Assembly (NCBI GenBank): GCA_052380005.1
Contig: JBQTCJ010000005.1
DNA from: Salinarimonas sp052380005
Lineage (GTDB): Bacteria > Pseudomonadota > Alphaproteobacteria > Rhizobiales > Beijerinckiaceae
Strand: one strand, 5' to 3'
Length of the DNA: 64,000 nucleotides
Part shown: in pieces, positions 55,101-63,298 of the stretch
How positions within the stretch are numbered: position 1 is the stretch's first letter
Layout of the letters: every line of letters starts with the position of its first letter
The notes under the pieces: model-generated
The model's database searches: none
What the model saw: the letters and a program-made list of their open reading frames with translations, nothing else
Told to the model about the DNA's origin: nothing
Translations under genes and position numbers: made by a program

Positions 55101-57200
55101 ATGGTCAAGACAAGCGCACTCTTCGCCCTCGCGGGCCTCGCCCTCATGGGCCTCTCGCTCGCGACCGACCTGCCGATCTCGCCGTTGGTGCCGATCGCGA
55201 CGCTCACGCTCGCGGCGGTGCTCTACCTCGCCCGCGAGGTCTCGGCGTTCATCCGCATCCTGATCGCGCTCATCGCCGGGGCGCACGCGCTGCTCGCGAC
55301 GCTCTATCTCGTCGACGCGCTCGGCGCGATGCCCGCCTTCATGGCGGACTTCACGCCTCCGGTCTCCATGCCCGCGGCGGCCGGGATCTTCGCGGCGGTC
55401 GTGGCGGGCGTCGGTCGCCTGCCGGTCATCCGGCAGATCACGATCCTCACCGATCCCTACTTCACCTCCCGCGAGGTCGGGGAGGTGCGGATCTGGCCGT
55501 TCCCCATGGTGCGGGCACAGGAACGCGTCATCGGCACCACGATCCTCGCGATCGTGGTGATCATGCAATTCGCCCTCGTCGCGATCTCCGTGCGGCTGTC
55601 CTACTGGAACCGGGACTGGTTCAACGCCATTCAGGAGCGCGACGCCGAGACGTTCTGGCGCCTGCTGCTGACCGTCTGGGTGATGTGGGTCGTCATCGCG
55701 GTGACGATGGCGATCTACCAGTACGCCATCCGCATGACGCTCGACATGCGCTGGCGCGCCTGGCTCACCGAGCACTACACCGCGCGCTGGCTCTCCGAGG
55801 CGACGCAATACCGGATGCAGGTCTTCGGGAACCAGACGGACAACCCCGACCAGCGCATCCAGGAGGACGTGCGCAAGTTCACCTCGCTCACCCTCTCGCT
55901 GACGCTCGGCATCCTCGCCCAGGTCTCGACGCTGGTCTCCTTCTCGGTGATCCTGTGGACGATCTCGGCGGACTTCACCTTCCCGGGCACGTCGGTCGAG
56001 GTGCCGGGGCTCCTGTTCTGGATCGCGCTCGTCTACGCCATCGTCGCCACCTGGGTGACGCACCTCATCGGCCGGCCGCTGATCTCGCTCAACTTCCTCC
56101 AGGAGAAGTACGAGGCCGACTTCCGCTTCTCGCTCGCGCGCATGCGCGAGTACGCCGAGCAGGTCTCGCTGCTCCGTGGCGAGCCCGCCGAGCGGGCCTC
56201 GCTGGGGCGGCAGTTCGGGCTGATCATGCAGAACTTCTTCCGGCAGGTCTCGGTCTCCAAGCGGCTCATCGCCTTCACGTCTTTCTACGACTACTCGAAC
56301 TCCGTTGTGCCCTACGTGATCGCCGCGCCCTTCTATTTCGCGGGCACGATCCAGCTCGGCGTGATGACGCAGACCGCGGGCGCCTTCGCCCGCGTCGAGG
56401 GCGCGCTGTCCTTCTTCATCAACGCCTACCAGACGCTCGCCGAGTACAAGGCGGTGGTCGACCGCCTCACCTCCTTCGAGGGCTCGATCGACCGCGCCCG
56501 CACGGCAGCCAAGAAGACCGGCGAGATCGCGCTCCTCGACCACGACGGGCGGGACCTGGCGCTCGACGGCGTCGTGGTGCGCCTGCCGGACGGGTCGGCG
56601 ATCGTGCGCGCCGACGGGCTCTCCTTCGCGCCGGGCACGTCGGTGCTGCTCGCGGGCCCGTCTGGCACCGGCAAGTCGACGCTGTTCCGGGCGATCTCGG
56701 GCATCTGGCCCTTCGGCGAAGGCGCGGTGAAACGTCCGCGCGGGGCCGCGATCATGCTCCTGCCGCAGCGCCCCTACCTGCCCGGCGGGACGCTGCGCGG
56801 CGCCGTCGCCTACCCCGCGCCGGAGGACGTCTACGACGACGCGGCGATGATCGCGGCGCTCGAGGCGGTGCGCCTCGGCCACCTCGCGCCGCTCCTCTCC
56901 GAGGACCGGATCTGGGCGCAGACCCTCTCGCTCGGCGAGCAGCAGCGCCTCGCGGTGGCCCGCGCGCTGCTGGCCAAGCCCGACTGGCTCCTGCTCGACG
57001 AAGCCACCGCGGCCATGGACGAGCCGACCGAGGAGGCGATCTACGCCGTCCTGATGGAGCGCCTGCCCGCCACCACCGTCGTCTCCATCGGCCACCGCTC
57101 GACGCTCAACGCCTTCCACCAGCGGCGTGTGGACATGGTGATGGGCGAGGGGGGGCTCTACGAGCCGGCGGACGTGCGGGAGAAGGCGGCGGCGGAGTAG
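55101..57200 (+). CDS. SbmA/BacA-like ABC transporter, fused permease-ATPase
   Basis: This 699-residue protein is of the YddA/BacA-related class: about four N-terminal helices (1-110), an ABC membrane domain of the SbmA/BacA type (SYWNRDWFNAIQERDAETFW near 172; NPDQRIQEDVRKFTSLTLSL near 250), and a C-terminal ATPase with Walker A AGPSGTGKSTL, SLGEQQRLAVARALL signature, LLLDEATAAMD and the H-loop IGHRST. Relatives import or export peptides, very-long-chain fatty acids or cobalamin. The extra N-terminal 110 residues are unusual for the family. It stands alone. Confidence 0.9.
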   Translation: MVKTSALFALAGLALMGLSLATDLPISPLVPIATLTLAAVLYLAREVSAFIRILIALIAGAHALLATLYLVDALGAMPAFMADFTPPVSMPAAAGIFAAVVAGVGRLPVIRQITILTDPYFTSREVGEVRIWPFPMVRAQERVIGTTILAIVVIMQFALVAISVRLSYWNRDWFNAIQERDAETFWRLLLTVWVMWVVIAVTMAIYQYAIRMTLDMRWRAWLTEHYTARWLSEATQYRMQVFGNQTDNPDQRIQEDVRKFTSLTLSLTLGILAQVSTLVSFSVILWTISADFTFPGTSVEVPGLLFWIALVYAIVATWVTHLIGRPLISLNFLQEKYEADFRFSLARMREYAEQVSLLRGEPAERASLGRQFGLIMQNFFRQVSVSKRLIAFTSFYDYSNSVVPYVIAAPFYFAGTIQLGVMTQTAGAFARVEGALSFFINAYQTLAEYKAVVDRLTSFEGSIDRARTAAKKTGEIALLDHDGRDLALDGVVVRLPDGSAIVRADGLSFAPGTSVLLAGPSGTGKSTLFRAISGIWPFGEGAVKRPRGAAIMLLPQRPYLPGGTLRGAVAYPAPEDVYDDAAMIAALEAVRLGHLAPLLSEDRIWAQTLSLGEQQRLAVARALLAKPDWLLLDEATAAMDEPTEEAIYAVLMERLPATTVVSIGHRSTLNAFHQRRVDMVMGEGGLYEPADVREKAAAE

Positions 57201-57210
57201 GGGGTGTGGG

Positions 57211-57597
57211 TCAGAGGGCGAGCAGCGCCTTCAGCTTCGCCTTGACGTCCGCCATCAGCGTCTCCGGAGCCCGCTCGATGAAGGTCGCGCGCCGTTCCGC
57301 CCATGCAAGGCTCTTCATCTGATCAGCGATGACGAATCCGCTCGTCTTCAGGCCCGGCGGGAGCGCCGTCCTGAAGCGCCAGGCACGCTCCCGAGACGTG
57401 ATCGGGCATACGACGCACAGCCCCGCGAGCTGATTATACTTCAAGGGGCTCAACACGAGAGCCGGCCTGCTACTCGCCTGCTCGTGGCCCGCCTGCGGAT
57501 CGAAGTCGAGCCAGACGATATCCCCGGAGTCGGGGCAGCGGGCGTCAGTCGATCTCGCGGCCAACTGCGGGCCCCGTCGCGACCTCAGGGTAGGCAT
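57211..57597 (-). CDS. mazF: MazF/PemK-type mRNA interferase toxin
   Basis: The 128-residue frame has the MazF core GDIVWLDFDPQAGHEQASSRPALVLSPLKYN (about 26-56), CVVCPITSR and VIADQMKSLAWAERRA, so the RNase fold is complete. The start is odd: homologues begin a few residues before CPDSGDIVW, but here that position is Ser (TCG). The first available starts are TTG 57564 (after CGGGGCC) and ATG 57597 (after TGAGG), both inside mazE. I list ATG 57597. It overlaps the antitoxin gene by 53 bases. Confidence 0.85.
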   Translation of the reverse strand: MPTLRSRRGPQLAARSTDARCPDSGDIVWLDFDPQAGHEQASSRPALVLSPLKYNQLAGLCVVCPITSRERAWRFRTALPPGLKTSGFVIADQMKSLAWAERRATFIERAPETLMADVKAKLKALLAL

Positions 57598-57790
57598 CCT
57601 CAGGCGTCATGCCGTCGAGCAGCTCGTCGAGCGTGTACTGCGGCTGCGGGCGGACGGGCTCGATCACCAGACGCCCGTGCTCCAGCCGCATCTCGGCCGT
57701 CGTCCCAGGGCCTGCCGAAAGCTCGTTCGCCATTGCTGCAGGGATGCGCACGGCGACGCTGTTGCCCCACTTGCTGAAGTGCACGATCAC
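57545..57790 (-). CDS. mazE: MazE/AbrB-type antitoxin
   Basis: This 81-residue protein starts at GTG 57790 after GAGGGAG. The N-terminal half is an AbrB-type swapped-hairpin DNA-binding fold (FSKWGNSVAVRIPAAMANEL, 5-24; MRLEHGRLVIEPVR, 34-47). The C-terminal half (YTLDELLDGMTPEDAYPEV) is the part that wraps and inhibits MazF. An operator-like palindrome lies just upstream. It is translated first and overlaps mazF, the usual antitoxin-toxin order. Confidence 0.88.
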   Translation of the reverse strand: MIVHFSKWGNSVAVRIPAAMANELSAGPGTTAEMRLEHGRLVIEPVRPQPQYTLDELLDGMTPEDAYPEVATGPAVGREID

Positions 57791-57803
57791 GGACGGCTCC
57801 CTC

Positions 57804-57823
57804 GTATATCCATTGTATATACA
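57804..57823. promoter_or_regulatory. Operator-like repeats upstream of mazE
   Basis: GTATAT occurs at 57804-57809 and 57815-57820; the second lies inside the perfect palindrome TGTATATACA (57814-57823). On the mazE strand this is an AT-rich island in very GC-rich DNA, 14 bases before the GTG, placed to be both -10 region and MazE(F) binding site. Confidence 0.55.
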
Positions 57824-57873
57824 GCCGGAGCCCCCGCGGCGCAACGGCATGGGCGTCGGCGGACCGCCACCGG

Positions 57874-58458
57874 TCACCCCACCAGCAGCACCACCCCCAT
57901 CGCCGCCACCGCCCCACCGGCGCCCCGCGTCGCCCACAGCGGCAGGTCGCGCGCCATCAGCCGCCCCGCGAGCACGCCGACCCCGTGCAGCGCCGCCGTC
58001 GCCAGCACGAAGCCCGCGACGTACCCCGCCGCGCCCGCGCCGAGCGGCAGCTCCGCCCCGTGCGCGTATCCGTGCGCCAGCGCGAAGGCGCCGCAGGCGG
58101 CGGCTCCGAGGGCGACGGGGGCGGGGAGACGCAGCGCCACGGCGAGGCCGAGCGCGAGCACCGAGCCGGCGATGGCGAGCTCGACGCCGGGCAGCCACGG
58201 CCCGACCATGCCGTAGAGCGCCGCTGCCGTCATCGCGGCGACGAAGGCGGCGGGCCAGGCCCAGGCGGCGCGCCCGCCGACCACACCCGCCCAGAGCCCC
58301 ACCGCCACCATCGCGAGCAGGTGGTCGAGCCCAGTCGGCGGATGTGTCAGGCCGGCGAGGAAGCCGTTCGTCGGATGGTGGCCGACATGCGCGAGCGCCG
58401 GCGTCGCCGCCAGAACGAGCAGCGCCGCAGCGCTCCATGCGGAAAACTTCATCATCAT
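57874..58458 (-). CDS. ureJ: HupE/UreJ family nickel-type permease
   Basis: This 194-residue membrane protein has a cleavable signal (to about ALA, residue 23) followed by HVGHHPTNGFLAGLTHPPTGLDHLLAM; the HP-x-x-G-x-DH-x-x-x-M motif is the family hallmark for nickel or cobalt uptake. Six hydrophobic segments follow. It is the last gene of the ureE-ureF-ureG unit (49 bases after ureG), the context that favours UreJ over HupE. Confidence 0.9.
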   Translation of the reverse strand: MMMKFSAWSAAALLVLAATPALAHVGHHPTNGFLAGLTHPPTGLDHLLAMVAVGLWAGVVGGRAAWAWPAAFVAAMTAAALYGMVGPWLPGVELAIAGSVLALGLAVALRLPAPVALGAAACGAFALAHGYAHGAELPLGAGAAGYVAGFVLATAALHGVGVLAGRLMARDLPLWATRGAGGAVAAMGVVLLVG

Positions 58459-58507
58459 CGCCCCTCTATCCTCGACTCCGAGCCGTCACGCGCAAGAACC
58501 GGACCCG

Positions 58508-59146
<639 letters not shown>

Positions 59147-59159
59147 CGCGAGGGTCTCC

Positions 59160-59831
59160 TCAGGAGCGGAACAGGCGGGTGTACTGCGTCTCGTGGAGCA
59201 GGGCGCCGAGATCGGCGCGGAAGACGGCGGCGCCGAGATCCTCGAGGCTCTGGCCCTCGGCGGCCTCGGCGCGCGCGCGGATCGCAGGCAAGAGCGAGGC
59301 CACCACGGCCTGCGCGCGCGTCTGCCCGACGATGCCGAGCCGCACCGCCGCCGAGACGAGGTTCTGCGCGAAGCCCAGCCCGAGCGCTTCCAGGGTTTCG
59401 CGCAGGGGTATGGCGTGGCCGCCGGCGACGAGGCCGAAGGCGACCGGCAGCGGCGTGTCGGCCTCGCCGGTGCCCGCGCGGTAGGCGTCGAGCGCGGGGC
59501 AGGGCCAGGACGCGGCGCAGACCGCGAGGAAGGCGTTGCCCTGCGTGATCGTCTCGAGCCGCCGCTCGGCGGACGGCGAGAGCGCCACCGCGAGCTCCGC
59601 CAGCTCGGCGAGCCGCGGCGGGTCGCCCGCGGCGCGCCAGGCCTCGGCGCACAGGATCGCGTCGTTGCGTGGGGCGCCGTGGGCGTAGAGGTCGCGCAGC
59701 CACGCCTCGAGGCCGGCGGCATCCGTCACGTCGCCGGCCTCCTGCGCCCATTCGAGCCCGTGCGAATAGGCGAACGCGCCGATGGGGAAGGCGGGGGACG
59801 TCCAGATCAGCAGGGGGAGGGAGAGGGTCAC
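59160..59831 (-). CDS. ureF: Urease accessory protein UreF
   Basis: This 223-residue helical protein acts with UreG and UreD(H) to open urease for nickel. The family start LSLPLLIWTSPAFPIGAFAYSHGLEWA follows GTG 59831 directly, after a GAGGGCGGG ribosome site. PRNDAILCAEAWRAA and FLAVCAASWPCP segments are typical. The upstream frame continuation to 59945 is translation of a repeat element and is excluded. Confidence 0.93.
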   Translation of the reverse strand: MTLSLPLLIWTSPAFPIGAFAYSHGLEWAQEAGDVTDAAGLEAWLRDLYAHGAPRNDAILCAEAWRAAGDPPRLAELAELAVALSPSAERRLETITQGNAFLAVCAASWPCPALDAYRAGTGEADTPLPVAFGLVAGGHAIPLRETLEALGLGFAQNLVSAAVRLGIVGQTRAQAVVASLLPAIRARAEAAEGQSLEDLGAAVFRADLGALLHETQYTRLFRS

Positions 59832-59877
59832 GAGCCCGCCCTCGCGTCGACGCAGCGCCGGGTGGCCGATGCCGGCT

Positions 59878-60059
59878 CTCCCCTCTCCCGAGAGGAGGAT
59901 TTCTCGGAGAGGGGTCGGGGGTGCGGGGCGTTCGGGATCGAGCACTTGGCCGATGCAGGCCTGCGCCGGCGGGGTGCGTGCCCGTCACGCGGCGCGTACT
60001 GCCCGACGCCCCACACCCCCCACCCCTTTCCGCGAGAGGCTCTTCTCGGGAGAGGGGAG
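59878..60059. repeat. 182-bp palindromic element between ureE and ureF
   Basis: The left arm (59878-59931) and the reverse complement of the right arm (60006-60059) are nearly identical for about 54 bases: both begin CTCCCCTCTCCCGAGA and end GGGG(T/G)GC/TGGGGCGT after a second small hairpin. The core is about 74 bases. It fills most of the 286-base gap between ureE and ureF, two genes of one operon, so it should be transcribed and fold into a long hairpin. Confidence 0.82.
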
Positions 60060-60117
60060 TTCCCGCTCGCTCTACGATGGGCGTCGAGACCGGCTGCCAC
60101 CGTCTGCCCCCGGCCTC

Positions 60118-60690
60118 TCAATGGTCGTGGTGACGATGGCCATCGCCATGTCCGTGGCCATGGTCGTGCGCATGATCATGATCGTGGCCGTGGTGGTGAT
60201 GACCATGCGCGTGCTCATGAGAATGCCCATGAGAATGCCCATGATCGTGCCCGCAATCGTGATCGTATGCCCCGCGCTCGGGCTGGAACGGGCGCTCGAC
60301 CTCCCGGGCGAGGCCGCCCTGGCCGCGCACCATCTCGGCGAGGACGTGGTCGCGCTCGATGTAGATCGCGTCGGCGGCGATCTCGGCGGGCGTGTGGCGG
60401 TTGCCGATGTGCCAGGCGAGCCGCAGGAGGCGAAGCGGGTTCTCCGCGGTGATCTCGAGGAGCGGCTGAGCGGCGGCCTTGACCTGGACGAGGCCGCCGT
60501 CCTCGAGCTTCACGGCGTCCCCGTCGTTCAGGGCCGTGGTCTTGTCGAGATCGAGCAGGAAGGCGAGGCCGCCGTCGCCGGTGAGCGCGATGCGCCGGCG
60601 GTTGCGGCCCTCGTGGTCGAGGGTGACCGTGTCGACGACCTTCTCGGGCTTGACGGCGGCGCGGCGGACGACGGAGGTGGCGCGGTGCAT
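60118..60690 (-). CDS. ureE: Urease accessory nickel metallochaperone UreE
   Basis: This 190-residue protein has an N-terminal peptide-binding domain (TVTLDHEGRNRRRIALTGDGGLAFLLDL, about 20-48) and a metal domain with LAWHIGNRHTPAEI (conserved His near 97-103). The tail is extreme: 24 His in the last 49 residues, alternating with Asp and Gly (for example HGHHHHGHDHDHAHDHGHGH), a nickel store. ATG 60690 is the only sensible start. It begins the ureE-ureF-ureG-ureJ unit. Confidence 0.96.
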   Translation of the reverse strand: MHRATSVVRRAAVKPEKVVDTVTLDHEGRNRRRIALTGDGGLAFLLDLDKTTALNDGDAVKLEDGGLVQVKAAAQPLLEITAENPLRLLRLAWHIGNRHTPAEIAADAIYIERDHVLAEMVRGQGGLAREVERPFQPERGAYDHDCGHDHGHSHGHSHEHAHGHHHHGHDHDHAHDHGHGHGDGHRHHDH

Positions 60691-60781
60691 GATCTCTCGC
60701 GGGGAGGTGCGTGTTCTCTCTCGCGAGACGATAGACGAGCCGGGCGCGCCTGCAAAGCAGCGAGGCGCCCGGCGCGATGTG

Positions 60782-61690
60782 TCACTCGGTGGGGGCGCAG
60801 ACCCAGCCGCCGTCGGTGAAGCGGCACTCGGGACCGCCGCTCGCTGCCGCCGGACGGTCGCCGTCATCGACGGCCGGGATCGACTGCGTGCTGTCGGTGT
60901 CGGTGCCTTCCGGCGCGGTGGTCGTTTCGTCGGCCGTCGCGTCGTCGCCGGTGGGCGGACCACCGAGGCTCGGCGTGATGCCCTGGCGGGCGGCGTCGAC
61001 CTGCGCCTCCAGCGCCTGGAGCTGCTCCTCGAGGGCGGCGATCTGCTCGCGGGCCGCGGCCTCCGCCTCGCGGGCGGCCTGGATGCGCGACTCCGCCTGC
61101 GCAGCCGCTTCGCTGCGGGTCGCGGCCTCGTCGGTGAGGGCGGAGAGGCTCTCGCGGGCCTGCGCCTCCTCGCCACGCAGCGACTCCAGGCGGGCGCCGA
61201 CGTCGGCGACCTCCTGCGAGCGGGCGGCGAGATCGTTCTCGAGCTGGGCGAGCTCGGCGCGGGCCGCCTCGATCTCCTCACGCCAGCCGGCGACCTCCTC
61301 CTCGCGGGCGGCGTAGGTCTCCTCCTGCGCGGCGACCTCCTGCTCCAGCGTGGCGAGGCGCTCCTCGCGCTCGGCGATGGTCGCGGCGAGGGTCTCGGCG
61401 CGTGCGGTCGCCTCGGTCTCGGCGGCCTGCGCCTCCTCGAGGCGCGCCTCCCCCTCCTCGATCCGCACGAGGATGGCGTCGAGGTCGCCCGAGGCGGCCT
61501 GCTGCTCCTCGAGCGCGCTCACGGCGGTAGTGCGCTCCTCCTGGAGCGTCGCGAGCCGCGTGGCGTAGTCCTGCTCCGTCGAGCCGGCGGAGACGAGGGC
61601 CCAGATCGCCACGACCCAGCCGATCGCCGCGACGATGGCGAGGGTCAGGGGTATCGGGCGGGTGAACTCGGTCTTCGTCTCGTCTGCCAT
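60782..61690 (-). CDS. Membrane-anchored coiled-coil protein, unknown
   Basis: This 302-residue protein has an N-terminal membrane helix (about 13-35, IPLTLAIVAAIGWVVAIWALV) and then about 200 residues of continuous Glu/Ala/Arg-rich coiled coil (40-235). The final 65 residues are a Thr/Asp/Pro-rich linker ending in a short CRFTDGGWVCAPTE cap with two Cys. It resembles generic envelope spacer proteins; I do not recognise a family. It lies 91 bases upstream of ureE and 114 bases downstream of the cytochrome gene. Confidence 0.7.
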   Translation of the reverse strand: MADETKTEFTRPIPLTLAIVAAIGWVVAIWALVSAGSTEQDYATRLATLQEERTTAVSALEEQQAASGDLDAILVRIEEGEARLEEAQAAETEATARAETLAATIAEREERLATLEQEVAAQEETYAAREEEVAGWREEIEAARAELAQLENDLAARSQEVADVGARLESLRGEEAQARESLSALTDEAATRSEAAAQAESRIQAAREAEAAAREQIAALEEQLQALEAQVDAARQGITPSLGGPPTGDDATADETTTAPEGTDTDSTQSIPAVDDGDRPAAASGGPECRFTDGGWVCAPTE

Positions 61691-61804
61691 CGCGCCTCTC
61701 CTCGATCGGTCGTGCGGCCCTCGCGGAGCCTCGTGCTGCACGCGCGACGGCAACGCTCCGCGGCGCGCGACCGTTCCGCGCGCCGCGGGGGGTAGGACGC
61801 CAGC

Positions 61805-62221
61805 CTACTGCGCGGCGGCGTCCGCTTCGTCGTCCGCGTCGTCGTCGTACTGCTCGAGGTAGGCGATCAGGTCCGTGATCTTCTCGTCGTCCCGAAGGCC
61901 CGGATAGGCCATCTTCGTGCCCGGCACCTCGCCGCGCGGGTCCTTGATGTAGGTGCGGAACGTCTCGTGAGTCCAGGTCACGTCGTAGGCCTGCATTGCA
62001 TCCGAGTAATTGTAGTCCTCGATGCTGGCCGCCTCGCGGCCGAACAGGTCGTTGAGCACGGGGCCGACGCGGTTCTGCGCGTTCTCGCCGACCATATGGC
62101 AGGAGCGGCACTGGTTGAAGATGCGCTCGCCCGCCTGCGGATCGCCCGCGACCTCCTGGGCGGCGGCGATGCCGGGACCGGCGAGGAAGGCTGCGGCGGC
62201 GAGGATGGTGAGGTTTCGCAT
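61805..62221 (-). CDS. Class I c-type cytochrome, c2/c550-like
   Basis: This 138-residue protein has a signal peptide (1-21, cleavage after AAA) and one haem site CRSCH at about 38-42. The distal Met ligand is in VPGTKMAYPGLRDDEKITDLIAYLEQY, and RVGPVLNDLFGREAAS is the second conserved block, as in cytochrome c2 and mitochondrial cytochrome c. The last 14 residues are an acidic Asp/Glu tail. Standing 165 bases from bchO, it may be the electron donor to a reaction centre or to oxidases; this is inference. Confidence 0.9.
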   Translation of the reverse strand: MRNLTILAAAAFLAGPGIAAAQEVAGDPQAGERIFNQCRSCHMVGENAQNRVGPVLNDLFGREAASIEDYNYSDAMQAYDVTWTHETFRTYIKDPRGEVPGTKMAYPGLRDDEKITDLIAYLEQYDDDADDEADAAAQ

Positions 62222-62386
62222 GGGGTCTCGATCTCCCTTGATCTTTCGTCCGTCCCGCGCGTCCGACGGGCGGCCGTGCGCCGCGAGCCCGCGGCACCGA
62301 CGGCCTCAACGCGCGAGCGGGGCGAAATGCACAGCCTCGGGAGGGAGTTTCTCGGAACGCTTCTCGACGGGACCGGCGCGCGCGGA

Positions 62387-63298
62387 TCACGTCCGGGGCG
62401 CGTCGAGGGGGCCGATCTCGCCCGCGTGCGCCCGGATCAGGGCGGCGGCTTCCGCCGGGCGCTCCTCGTGCGCGAGGTGGCCCGCGCCCTTCATCGTGGC
62501 GAGCGTCGCGTGGCGCACGAGCCGGCGCACGCGCCGCGCGTCCTCGGGCGCCACCGCCTTGTCGCGGTCGCCCACCACGAGCAGGAGCGGGGTCGCGAGC
62601 CCCGGCAGATCGGCGACGAGCGCATCGAGGTCCCAGTGCGCCATCATCGCCAGCGCGCCGTGGACGTGGCCCGGGTCGGCCACGAGCCGGCGGTAGAGCT
62701 CGACACCGCGCGCGTCGAGCGTCGAGCCGGTGTTGCGGATCAGCCGCTCGACGCCGGTGCGGTCGGCGGCGCTCGCCGAGACGAAGCGGGGGACGAGCGG
62801 GTTGAGCGCCATCAGCTTCGCCAGAGGCGAGAAGATGCGCCCGGCCACGCCGTCGAAGGGCATCAGCGCGCCGTTGATGGCGACGATGCCCGCCGGCGCG
62901 ATCAGCCGGTCGAGCACCATGCGGACCAGGAGCGCCGCGCCGGCCGAATGGCCGACGACGAGCGCGGGGCGGGCGTCGAGCGTCGCGAGGAGGTCCGCGA
63001 GCGCGCGTCCCATGCCCGGCAGGCTCGGGCGACCGTGGGCCATCGGCTGGCTGAAGCCGTGGCCGGGGAGGTCGCAGGCGATCACGTCGAAATCGGGCGC
63101 GAGCAGGGGCATCAGGTCGCGCCAGGAATGGGTCGAGGCGGCGGTGCCGTGGGCGAGCAGGAGCGTGGGAGCGTCGGGCGCGCCCATGCGCTGGACGTGC
63201 CAGGTCGCGCCGGCGGCGCGCACGAAGCGCGACGTCTCGCGGTTCGGCCAGTCCGCCCCGTCGCGCGCCCAGTCGAGCCGCCCGCCCACGGCGCTCAC
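62387..63298 (-). CDS. bchO: BchO, alpha/beta hydrolase of the magnesium chelatase locus
   Basis: This 303-residue protein has the BchO layout: LDWARDGADWPNRETSRFVRAAGATWHVQRMG at the start, LLLAHGTAASTHSWRDL oxyanion region, nucleophile VVGHSAGAAL (Ser near 110) and GAGHLAHEERPAE with the catalytic His. It is associated with bacteriochlorophyll synthesis, exact reaction unsettled. It starts at GTG 63298 in a GTGA overlap with bchD, the order bchD-bchO known from purple bacteria. Confidence 0.93.
   Translation of the reverse strand: MSAVGGRLDWARDGADWPNRETSRFVRAAGATWHVQRMGAPDAPTLLLAHGTAASTHSWRDLMPLLAPDFDVIACDLPGHGFSQPMAHGRPSLPGMGRALADLLATLDARPALVVGHSAGAALLVRMVLDRLIAPAGIVAINGALMPFDGVAGRIFSPLAKLMALNPLVPRFVSASAADRTGVERLIRNTGSTLDARGVELYRRLVADPGHVHGALAMMAHWDLDALVADLPGLATPLLLVVGDRDKAVAPEDARRVRRLVRHATLATMKGAGHLAHEERPAEAAALIRAHAGEIGPLDAPRT

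Noticed and set aside
59832..59945. Longer ureF start at 59945
   Set aside because: The extra N-terminus is translation of the palindromic repeat; the conserved UreF start follows GTG 59831 with a good ribosome site.
60118..60270. CATG-rich simple repeat
   Set aside because: It is the reverse strand of His/Asp/Gly codons in the UreE tail.
62222..62386. Possible PpsR/CrtJ site near the cytochrome gene
   Set aside because: No TGT-N12-ACA pattern was found on reading the gap.
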